Positions 15,301-27,300 of a DNA stretch of 37,135 nucleotides are shown here, in pieces; position 1 is the first letter of the stretch; each line of letters starts with the position of its first letter. Both the position numbers and the translations under genes were made by a program. The DNA is from an uncultured Bacteroidales bacterium (GTDB taxonomy: Bacteria; Bacteroidota; Bacteroidia; Bacteroidales; Bacteroidaceae), in assembly GCA_902778265.1 (NCBI GenBank), contig CACYXI010000034.1, forward strand, positions 1 to 37,135, written 5' to 3'. The notes under the pieces were generated by a model. The model had not been told where the DNA came from and did no database searches. It saw nothing but the letters and a program-made list of their open reading frames with translations.

Positions 15301-18300
15301 ATGAGCAAGAGTAATAAGCAAGCTACAAGTGATAATGAAGGTTTTTCTATCACAAAAGGTCTTCGAAGTAATAACCAATTAGATACTTATTCTGAATGGA
15401 AGAGCGCAGTTGATGCCTCTCACCTTGCAAAGAATGTAACCATTACTGGAAAGTACAATGGTAAGGAGTATCCTGCTGTAATTGAGAATTATGGCTATAA
15501 TGGTCAAAGATATCTCGGTATCTTTGGCGATACTCGTTTTGAATATATAACATTCAATCATGACAGTGGTGCAGGTCACTCTGATTATATATTCTGTCAG
15601 TATAATAATCTGGAGATGGGAGAGGGAATTCAGATGACGAATTATGATCCTGCTGCGACTCCAGGCTATGGCGGAATTGATGGTGCAAGAATCTTCTCAA
15701 TGCAGATTTACGGTGGTTTTAACAACGATGCCCGTTTCCGTCAGGGGGAGAATGCTAATGCAATTTTGTATAACACAGACACTCCGGTAGGAGCGAATAA
15801 TTCTCTGGAGGCTATGGAAAAAGCCATGCCTCATGGTAAGGAAGGCTTCAGTATTACACTGAAGTCTGGTCGTTATTCTTCTGTATGTGTTGGTGGTCGT
15901 CAGGCAGGTGATAAGCTGAATGGTTTGATGGGTACGCCTAATATGCCACTCAAGTGTACTATTACCCTTGATATAGATAGGGAATGGAACGATGCGCACA
16001 ATGATAACAAGGCGGACTATGACTGTGGTATAATTTTGGCTGGATGTCAGGAGGGGGCAATGTATGCCGATGTGGATGTCGTTGTCAAGAGTGGCTATGT
16101 TGCTCGTATTGTAAGTGGTACAGAAGGTAATAAACTTAAAAACAAACAGGGTAATAAGTGTTATTTCCCAGCCAATACCTATGTGGGTCGTGCCAATATC
16201 CTTATTGATCCAAGAGATGGCGAAGGAAAAATTGACAATTCTAAAGTTGTTGTTACGGAGCTTTATGGTGGCAGTACAGGACGTGGATATCTGAACGGAT
16301 ACACCATAGATAACCCTGTATATGCATATAGTACCATTACAATCAATGGTGGAACTTTCAAGATTCTTCCAAAGGATAATACCCAGAGATCTAACATATT
16401 CTGTGGAATCTTTGGTGCGGGTGCAGGTGGTTATAATGGTATTGGTGATGATAATCATCATACTCCTGATGAACACATTGCTTATTGGGGGACTGACAGA
16501 ATTCTTTTTGGTGATTATAATACCGCAAAGAATAATTTGGTTACTGTAAATTGTTATAATGCAAATGATAATACATTTACAACCGTAGATCCAAGACTTG
16601 CCAACACAAAAATAGAAATTAATGGTGGTGTCTTTGGAACTGCAGAAAAAAATGATTTTGATGGTATCTATGCTGGTGGTAGTGGCTTTATGAGTCCGAG
16701 CCTGTTCTGGGAAAAAAATGTTGTACCAAATGTTGTCGGTGGAAATGTATATGGCAAGAAGGGTGAGATCGTATCTTCTCTGACAATTAATGGTGGAACG
16801 TTCTATTGTAAGAATGGTATCTTTGCAGGTGGTAGAGGTACTGATAAATACTATTCAGAAGGTGCTTATTCTGGAACTCCTGCTGACTATACAAAGCTTG
16901 GCCAGACATACGGCAATATAGAGTTGACAATCAACGGTGGAACATTCAATTGTGATATCTTCGGTGGTGGTTATGGTGCTGCTGATGCGAAATTGAAGGA
17001 TACCAATACCACGACAACTCTTAATGAGATGGCTCGTGTCTATGGTAAGACTGCTGTTAAGATTGGTGGTAATGCCGTAATCAATGGTTCTGTATATGGT
17101 GGTGGTGATATGGCTGTTATTGAGAACGGCATTTCTGATGCAGCTGTTCTTAGCATTGAGGGTAATGCTGTTGTCAAAGGTTCTGTCTTTGCTTCTGGTA
17201 ATGGTCGCAGATACAATGCTAATGCAACGGACGATAATTATACACGTCATCCTGAATTGGTAGGTAGAATTATCGGTAATGCAAAACTTACGATTTCTGG
17301 TACACCTAAGATCTATGGTGATATCTTTGGGGGTGGTGCATACGGTTCTACAACAGGAAATACTACTGTTACAGCTGAGGGAGGTCAGTTCTATAAGAAT
17401 GTCTATGGTGGTGGTCAGGGCGATCTCACAACTAATACTAAGGCTACGGTTACAGGTAATGCAGCCGTGACAATGGGTGGCGCGAAGTCTGCACTCGGCG
17501 AAGACGAAACGTCTTCTTTTGCTGACGGCATCCATAATATATATGGTGGTGGCTATCTTGTTGCAGACGTTCAGGGAAAGGCTTCTGTTAATGTTACGAG
17601 AGGCTTTGCTGGTTCTGACATCATCGCAACTCAGATGTGGCAGAACGCTTATGCTAATAACACTCATCGTAACTTCTGCGTATATGGTGGTGGCTATGGT
17701 GCAAATACTTCCGTAGGTAGTACTGACGTTAATATCGATATTGACATTGACGAAGAGAATATCGTCCTTGCTTCTGTTGGCGGTTCATACGCTGGTGAGG
17801 TTAAGGGAAATACCTCTACAACAATTCAGGGAACTCCAATCCTCAGAGGTGTATATGGTGGTGGTTATGGAACCAATGATAACGCAACTACTGGTATCGT
17901 GCGCGGTAATACATTCTTGAATATCAGGGGTGGTAAAATCTATAGCAATGTATATGGTGGTGGTGCAGGTCTCGGTTCAAAGACTGCAACATACAAGGAT
18001 GTTGCCCGTGTATATGGCAATACGAATGTAACTGTGACAGGAACGGCTGCTGTATATGGTAGCGTATTTGGTGGTGGTGATCTTGCTAATGTCGGTGATG
18101 AGAGTAAGACTGTGAACTATTCAACCATGCCAACCAGTAAGACTGCTATTGATGCTAATGGTCAGATTGGTGACTATACATCCAAGGATTACAATACCTT
18201 CGTTAATATTACAGGTGGTAACGTCTTTGGTATGGTATTTGGTGGAGGTAACGGCCGTTTGAAGGCTGATGCTCTGGACTATAAGCAGGTTGGTCGTGTT

Positions 18301-21300
18301 AGGGGTAATACCCTCGTCCACGTTTCTTCAAGCGTGGATGATGACAACAAGACTGTTGAGCCATATATCTGGAACAGAATATATGGAGGAGGTTCGTATG
18401 GTACTGTGGATGGAAACTCTATGGTGCATATCGAGGGCGGTTATCTTGGACATAACATCTTTGGTGGTGGCTATGGTGATGCCTCAACTGATAAACCTGA
18501 GACTGCAACAGGTAGTCGCAAGGGTACATACGCTGATATATTGGGTAATACTAATGTCACTATTGATGGCGGTTCATGGCTGTGGTATGCCAAGGCTGAT
18601 GCAGAAGGAAACATCACTACATGGGATAAGGCTATAACAAAGATCTCCACTCCTTTTGAGGAGTTGAGAAATATGTCTGTGGCAGATCGTATGGCTTTGG
18701 TACAGTCAAATATCAATCCTGATTTCTTCGGAAAGAATGATACTGGGTATGGATTCGTAACAAACCATAATATATATGGTGGCGGTCGTGCTGCTTGCTA
18801 TGTAGGTCAGGATGGGAATACAAATACAGGTACCTCAAAGGTCGTAATCAACCACTCTCCATTGACTGACGTAATGGTTGATGGCAAGAAATACGATCTC
18901 CTTGACCTGAACACCGTTGCAGGTTGTTGCTGGTATTCATCAGCAGATAATACCCGTCAGCCTCAGTTCTCTGTGTTTGGTGCAGGTTATGGTATGAATA
19001 CCAAGGTTAAGAATACCGAGGTTCTTGCTCAGCCAGGTGCTCAGCTTGATGCAACTGGTAATATGATGGGCTATAAGTACAAGAACCAGATGGCAGACCT
19101 GTTGAAGTATGTGGCATTCGAGCAGGCTATATATGATAAGTATCAGGCTGTTGATGATGATACGAGAAGAAAGATGTACGGCATGGGTGAGAATACCGAT
19201 GATCCTCGTACATATCTCCGCTATCGTGCAAGTCAGTTGGCTTGGTCAGTTGGTGCTCCATCGTTCGCCTTCATGGATATTCATGGTGGTGGCTTCAGTG
19301 GCTATGTTACAGAGAATACAAAGGTTATAACCGACTGTCAGCTCGCTTGTAGAAGCGTGTTTGGTGGTGGTATCGGTTCAAAACCAGAGAATCCTTCTGG
19401 AAATGAAACATACGGTCAGGTTGGTGGCAATACTGACGTGAAGATCTATGGTGGCTTCATCGCAATGAATGTATTTGGCGGTGGTGTTGGTATTGAGTCT
19501 TATAAGGTAGGTGGTCAGTATAAGGACTTCCCTGAAATGGCACGTGTCATGGGTAAGACCAACGTTGATGTCTATGGTGAGTCATACAAGATTTCATACC
19601 TTGCAAACAGAGATGTTGAACGTACCCTTATCTTCGGTAGCGTATATGGTGGAGGTGATGTTGCCAATGTTGGTACTTCTGCTGCTACTGCTGCAAAATT
19701 GGATGGTACAGAGACGTTTACTACAAAAGTGAACATCTTGGGCGCAAGCGTGATGTCAGCAGTATATGCTGGTGGTAACGGTCGTTCTAAGGCGATGTGT
19801 AAGGACTATACAAAGGTTGGTGCTGTTTATGGAAATACAGGATTGTTTGTGAACAAGGCAGACAAGGCATATCCATATACAAGTTCTACCGCACCTTCTA
19901 CCGATATTATTCCATATCTCTGGAATCGTGCATATGGTGGAGGTAACAAGGGCGTTGTTCATGGTAATACTCTTGTTAAGACGGATAACGGATATTTCTC
20001 TGATGATATCTTTGCCGGTGGCTTGGGTGAGGTTGGAACTGATGCCGCCCATACCACATCTGCAAATGTCGAAGGTAATACTAACATCATCATTAATGGC
20101 GGTGAGGCTAAACTGACTTCATTGTGGAAGCCTGCCGAGCGTTCATGGACGGCAGCAACCAAGAGTGAGGGCAACAACCACTTGTATTCTCCTCAGTATG
20201 ATCCTACAACGAAGAAGTTTAAGGTTAACCATAATGTATATGGTGGTGGAAACCTTGCTTGTACTGTTAGCGGAAACTCATACATCACTATGACCAAGGG
20301 TATGCTTAATAACCAGGAGACCGTGTCAGCTACACCAAATCCAGAGGGTGGCTTCTTTGCAACTCTAGAGTGGAAAGAGGTGTACGAGAAGACTGGTACC
20401 CCATATTTCTGCGTATTCGGTGGTGGCTACGGTGATAATACTGTTATCTCTGGCAATACCAACGTAAGTATTACTATGGCAGAAACTGGTAGCGTAACCA
20501 TCGGTGATATTCCTGATCGTGTGGAAGGTGAAGAGTATCTGCACTTCATCCCAGGACAGTCAGTTATGGATATCGTAGGCGGTGGTTTCGAGGGTAAGGT
20601 TAATGGCGAGACCAATGTGACTATCGACGGTGGAACATTCGCACGCCGTGTATTTGGTGGTGGTCATTACAACTCTGTAAATAAGTCAAATGTCAATATC
20701 AAGGCTATCGACTGTCAGGATGTATTCGGTGGTGGCATGATGGGCGATGTCGAGAAGACTGTCAATGTCAATATCGGTGTTGAGGGTGCTGCTGATGATA
20801 TCCATATCCATGGTAATGTATATGGTGGTAATGATGTTGCAGGATATGTAAACCTCAAGGATGAGTACGACAGTAATGGTGTGGTATTTGAGGACAATGG
20901 CGGTGAAGGCGTTAAGGTGACAATCCGTGGTGGTCATATCTATGGCAATATCTACGGAGCTGGTAACGGTGACTATCTCTATGCTCTTGATAAGGCTAAC
21001 AATACAAAGCCAATCGTGAATGAGTATTACAAGTCGGAGAAGAATATCTATGACCTCGTGTTTACCGTCCCAATGCGTTCAACTATCGCTTCAAACATAT
21101 CTTCTGCAACTGATGCCCAGAAGATTGTAAACCTCAACTCATGGCGTCCACTTACCAATAAGGTGACTCTGAGTATTGAAGGTAAAAGCGCTACTTCAAA
21201 GCCTATTATCGGTGGATATGTATATGGTGGTGGTAACTCTGCTACCGTGGTTAAGACAGATGCCAACAGTCATGTAACTCTCAACGTGGGTAGTAACATT

Positions 21301-24300
21301 GAGCTTGGTGGTCTCTTCCTTGGCTGTGATGGTGATCAGTTGTTTACCCAGACAGAGCATAAGGATTATATGAGAGCCATAAAGGATATTGACGGTATTG
21401 ATCTCAATGCGTCAATCAACTGGAATCTTGCAGCGAACAAGAATATCAGTAATATCTATGTTCCTGCTGAAAGCGAGAGCCGTCCAAAGGCATATCCTCA
21501 TATCCTTGACCTCTATTTCCAGCCAGTGGCTATGTCAATACGTCCTGTCATCAACTGGGCAAGTGGTTTGAATAATACCATTATCGGCTCATTCGTATGT
21601 GGTGGTAACAGAGGAAACATGGATGTAATGCCAGATGAAAATGGTAATGCCGTTAATATCGAGTTCCCAGAAGGACTTACTATTACCGACAAGATTGTGG
21701 GTGGCTGCTACAATGCCAATTATGACAAGAACAACACTATCACGGTTAATCATGTTGGTGGTTATCTACTCGGAACTACCCATTCTGCATCTCCAATGAT
21801 TAACCTCTTGGTAAAGTGTAAGTTCTCACCAAGTGTCGTGGAGAAGAATGGCAAGACATACTATGAAGGTGGTAATGTATATGGTGGTTGCTATAAGTCT
21901 GGTATCATCGTTGGTGATGTTAAGATTGACTATCGTAGCAATACCCTCAAGGATCTTGATGAGAAACTTCTTGCAACAGCCAACGAGAATGATATTGCAG
22001 CTTGCAATGTCTATGGTGCTGGCTTTGGTGAGAGCAGTTACGTATATGGTGACATCAACGTGCTCTATGCTAATCAGGTCAAGAGTTCTGTATCAGGTTC
22101 TACATATACAGGCACAACCGTGAACAATATCTTTGGTGGTGGTCAGAAGGGTAACGTTATTGGTAATACCGATATCCGAATCCTTAACGGTAAGGTGCTT
22201 GGTTCTGTTACCGGTGGTTCTTACTCTGGTAATCTCTGGGGCTCAACTCAGGTACTTGTGGGTTATCCTACATACTATCTGTGCAAGAAGAGTGCGAAGT
22301 ACGACCTTCTTCGTGCAGATGATAGTCCTGACAATGTTGCTATGAAGAATAAGGATATCAATGGTGTTGAGACTCCTACAATCAAGCAGTTTGTATATAT
22401 CATGAAGGGTGATATCGTTTCAGAGCAGGTTGTTGATGCTATCAAGGCTAAGAATAGTGGATTGCAGATTTCCAATTTGTTTGAGAAGAAGACCACAACA
22501 CCTTCTTATTCAAATGGGTGGAACGATGTAAATATCCAGATCGGTGTTGCCGTGTATGGTGGTGGCTATTCAACATCTGCAAGTGGTAGTTCTGCCTTGA
22601 CCAATACAACAGTGTTGAGATATACAGACAAGTATAACAATATCAGTCTTGATTACAGTACTGCAAAGAATACAAGTGAAGGTAAGGGTGACTTTGACTT
22701 GGATGAGGAGGCTGTTAAGAATTATGGTGGCAATACCACGATGCTGATAGCCGATGATCCTGCATATACTAAGGAGCATATCACGATTTCACCACAGACC
22801 ATGAAGGTCGCTACTGGTCTTAATGCCAATTCTGATCTGTTCCGTTATTATTATAAGGATGTAAATAACGAGTATCACTATATCTCAGAAGAAGGTAAGT
22901 ACTTCAAGAAGGGACCTTGGCCTGAGGATATTCATAGTACAGACCATAACTTCTACGTAGCAGATACAGAGGGTGGTATCTTTGGTGACGGTCACTTGTC
23001 ATACACAGAGGGCTTCCGTAACTGTGAGCTTACAGGCTATGGCTATGCTTCACATACCATAAATGCTGGTAAGATTCTGAATACTTTCCAGCGTATGGAT
23101 ATGCTTCGCTTGAAGGATAACTGTGTAAAATTGCTTGGTGCTCGTGACTATGCTACGAACTCAACCGATGTAACTCCTTACTCTATCTCTCGTGTAGGTG
23201 AGATTCAGATGATGAGTTCTGTCGATGGTTCACAGCCATTGTATCCTGGTGAGATAGACGAAAAGGAACGTAAGCGTTCTTATACACAGAAGAAGGTACG
23301 TAACTATCTCGGACTTTCTAACAACATCCGCTATGTAGGTGCCATCAAGACCGATGATGAATTCTCTACTGCATTGTGGCATGACAAGGAGGGAAAACTT
23401 GGCACAGCTGAAAACGGATATGTAGGCAAGTCTTACAGAGATGTTAAGGACGATTTCTTGAAGTATCATGAGTTTGTAGGCAATGACTATCCTAACAAGA
23501 ACGAGATAACATATCAGAAGCGTAACGAGGGTACAGCACGTAACCTCATAGGTATTGCGTCTGGTTACTCTTTGAAGATTCGTAACGTACAGGAGCAGTA
23601 TGACTCTAATGGTAAGCTCACAGAAACTGCATTCTATGGCCCTATCGTTGGTGTTGCCGAGATTCGTCTCGTAAATATCAATGCTGATGAGGCTGGTGGA
23701 TATGTATATGCTGACAATCGCCATAGTAAGGAGTCTGCCAACGGCTATCACAATTTCCTTGAGGAAACGGGCAACTTTGTATTCCCATACATCGAGAATC
23801 CTGATATGTTCGTTGTTGACGACTGTTTCCCTAATGGTTGGGAGCATTACAACGACAAGGGTAAGGCAAATGCCGACCAGTCTCATTGCTGGTTCCTCAC
23901 AGGCTATCACTTCTATCTTAACGCTAATATCTCTGCATATACCTACAAAAGTGCAGACGAGGCCAAGTCATTCGAGTCTAACAGCGAGATTGACTTGCAG
24001 GATGTTGAGATCTTGAAGGGACTTATGGCTGGTCAGGAACTTACAATCGAGAGCTGGGATCTGCGTAGTGATCAGCCAGATTCATTCGATAGCGACCTTG
24101 AGATTCGTAACTATAAGAATGGTGAACATGACCATTCTGAAAATGACATGACGGGTAAGTACAAGCTCTTTGTAAGTATTTCTGACAAGAAGGAATATAC
24201 TGAGACAGAAGGCGTGCACTATGAGTTGTCAATGAAGAAGGACGCTTCTATTGCTAAGGGTACACCGATACCTGGTGCTATCTCGGCTGACATTTCACGA

Positions 24301-27300
24301 CTCGCATTCAAGCTCGTGGATAATGTGGATAATACCTCTACGGAGTATTACGAGAAGCACATGGAACTTCCAACTAAGGCGGCTCTTGTGCTCCGTACTC
24401 CTGCATTGAGACTAAATCCTAACTATGGGCAACCTGGTGAACCAAGGACTGTGCCTGACAAGTCAAAGATGGCTATCTCTGTGTTCTATACCAAGAGTGG
24501 AGAAAACTATGTACAGACACCATTTGATCAGCCATTACATGTAGGTACTACGTATTATTTCCGTAATGCTGATACTCAGGATTATGAAGTGTTCTATAAT
24601 GGTAGTACTTTCCTGAATGATGTCTTTGTAAAGACGAACGATAAGTATTCTAATCCGTTGGCTATTACTGATATTATGCCAACGAATAGTAATGTGTTCT
24701 ATCTTGATGTGCCTCGTAGTTATACCTATACTATCTACCTGAACATCGAGTACATACAGGGACCTTCTCCAGAGGGTAATATTACTATTGCCAACTGTGC
24801 TCTGCCTGGTGAGTATATCAAGGTTGATGCAAGTAGTGTGACTATCGCTGCCGACCAGTCAATGCGTCCACAGAGTTTCTACTGGCGTATTGGTAAGCTC
24901 AATGCAGATGGTACCAACTTCAAAGATGCTTGGAAAAAGGACGAGTCTTCTGCAACCTACGATACTTGGCGTGTAGGTTCAGAGGAGAAGACAGGTATCT
25001 TTGCTCATTGTGAGGCAGAGGGTGATAATGTGCTCTATGTTCCTGCATACTATTACATGAACGGTTACGGAGTGCAGTATGGCTTCACCTCAAGAAAGGG
25101 TAATGATGAAGTTTCAGGTGATGATGATGACATCTATAACTTCTTCCCAATTGATATGAAGAGGGATGAGAAAGGTAAGGTTCTTGACCGTCTGGAGATA
25201 CACAACTATCACCGCATGGATTCTCATGCTGCTGATGTAAATCTCCATCTCGCAGAGGCAGTAGAACGTGCAAAGGATGAGCCAAGCGCTCAGCCACGTA
25301 TCTATATTGCTGATGAGGCCGACCTCAAGGCATTCTCTACGTTCGTGAGCAGCAACAAGTATAAGGGTGCTAATGCTCAGTTCGTTCTGCAGAATGACCT
25401 GACAATTCCTTCAGGCTATGAAGTTCCTGCTGAGTTCAAGGGTACTCTGCATGGTGACGGTTACGTCATCACAGGTGAATCCCTGTTCAAGAAGAACAGC
25501 GGTAACGTCTATAACCTTGGTATGGCAAGCGGAAAAATAGCAAGTGAAGGCAATACCAATACTGGTAAGTATCATTGCTGTTTCGAGTTCAATGGCAAGA
25601 ATGTTTATGACAATGATGGAACCCTGATGTCGGACTATTCTGCTGATGACTTCAAGTATGGTAGGGTAGCATACGACCTCAACCAGTACAGCATCAAGAA
25701 GGGTGAAAACTCTCTTGGTGATGATACCTACGTGGAGGACTACTACAGCAACGGCGACTATCAGTATGCTCGTATTGTTAATGAGAACTCTGGCGTGACA
25801 TATCTGCGTAAGGGTAATGATCTCACAGGCGACCTGACACTTCCTCGTTATTACATGAAGGATCAGACAGCCCATGATATGGAGCACACAGCCGATGTTC
25901 GTCAGAATGGTGACCACTGCGAGCCTCTGTTCAATACTAATGGTATGAACGACTACCGTTACTTCGGACAGTATCTCCAGGCAGAGCCAGCATTGTTCCC
26001 ATCTGCAATCACTTCTCATAAGAACGAGGCTGCACTCAACCGTGTATGGTGTACAGAAGGCTATTATAACTCAAATTATCCAGATAAGTTCTACTATAAT
26101 GCCGCAATCTACAACGATGACTATATGGATACATACGTCCTCGATCCAAGTATTACGGCTGTGAACTTCAACGTGGACGATGATAACGCAACCAAGTTCC
26201 ATGGCTTTGGCACTGCGGAGAATGTAACGAGAAACCTCCTTGTATATACTGCAAATCCTACAAGTGCAAATAATGAGGTTGCCGATGTCGTTGCTCAGAC
26301 ACTCTCTTACGATGAGGCTATGCCAGAGGGCGGTATCAGAGGTCATCACATTGTTCCGAACGGACAGAATTGGAAGACTCCATTGCTGCATCTCGTGGAT
26401 AAGCAGACATTCAATGCACCTATCAAGTTCACAGTAACTGGTAGGTCATGGTATGTACGTAATCCTGAGACCGAGACTGGCTACGTGGAGAAGGTTGGTT
26501 ATGCATGGGAGAGCATCTGTCTGCCATTCGAGGTTAAGAAGTCTATTCTCTCTGATGGCATCCAGATGTACAAGGAGAGCGATGGTAGTGCAGATAAGTT
26601 CATCAATGAGATTACATTCTTCTATGGTGAACCTGCTGCAAATACCACAGTTGCCAATAACAATAATACTCTGCGTCACCACTACTGGTTCCGCGAGTTG
26701 GAGGCAGTGGAAGGCAATCAGGCTACATTCTCTCGTCCTGCCAAGGCAATCTCTGACGGTGGCTTTGCTGCATACAGGCCATATATCGTAAGCTTCCCAG
26801 GAAGCAGATACTATGAGTTTGATATGACAGGTCAGACCATTACCTTCGAGAATGCTGCAAATGCAACGATCAATGTAACGGATTCTGCTAATGTAACAGC
26901 TTTCTCAGGACCATGGACATTCATCTCAACCTTCGCCAACGAGGAGCCTGTTTCTAACAAGTACGCAATCGAGATTGGCGATAATGGTGAGGACATGGGT
27001 AGTAAGTTCGAGAAGAACAAGCCTATCTATGCGTTCCGTGCTTATATGCGAACTGGCGGTTCTCATGCCAAGGCAATGGCTAAGAGCTTTACACCAGACC
27101 TTGATGCAATCTATATCAGCACTGATATACGTAACATCGAGAATCTGAACGAGGATGAGAATTCTGCTGATGTGGCAGGTGAATATCTCCGTGTATATGA
27201 TGCAGGCAACCACACTATCGGTGTTGAAAGCTCATACGACACTAAGCTCACCATCTACAATGCTGCTGGTCAGATAGCACGTATCCTTGATGTTCGTCCT

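Noticed and set aside
15697-16476. 259-codon minus-strand frame inside the giant gene
   Set aside because: It is an antisense shadow of the repetitive GGTGGT coding sequence, rich in Ile/Thr/Cys, with no domain and no promoter. The same applies to 16855-17667, 23230-23910 and 25411-26019.
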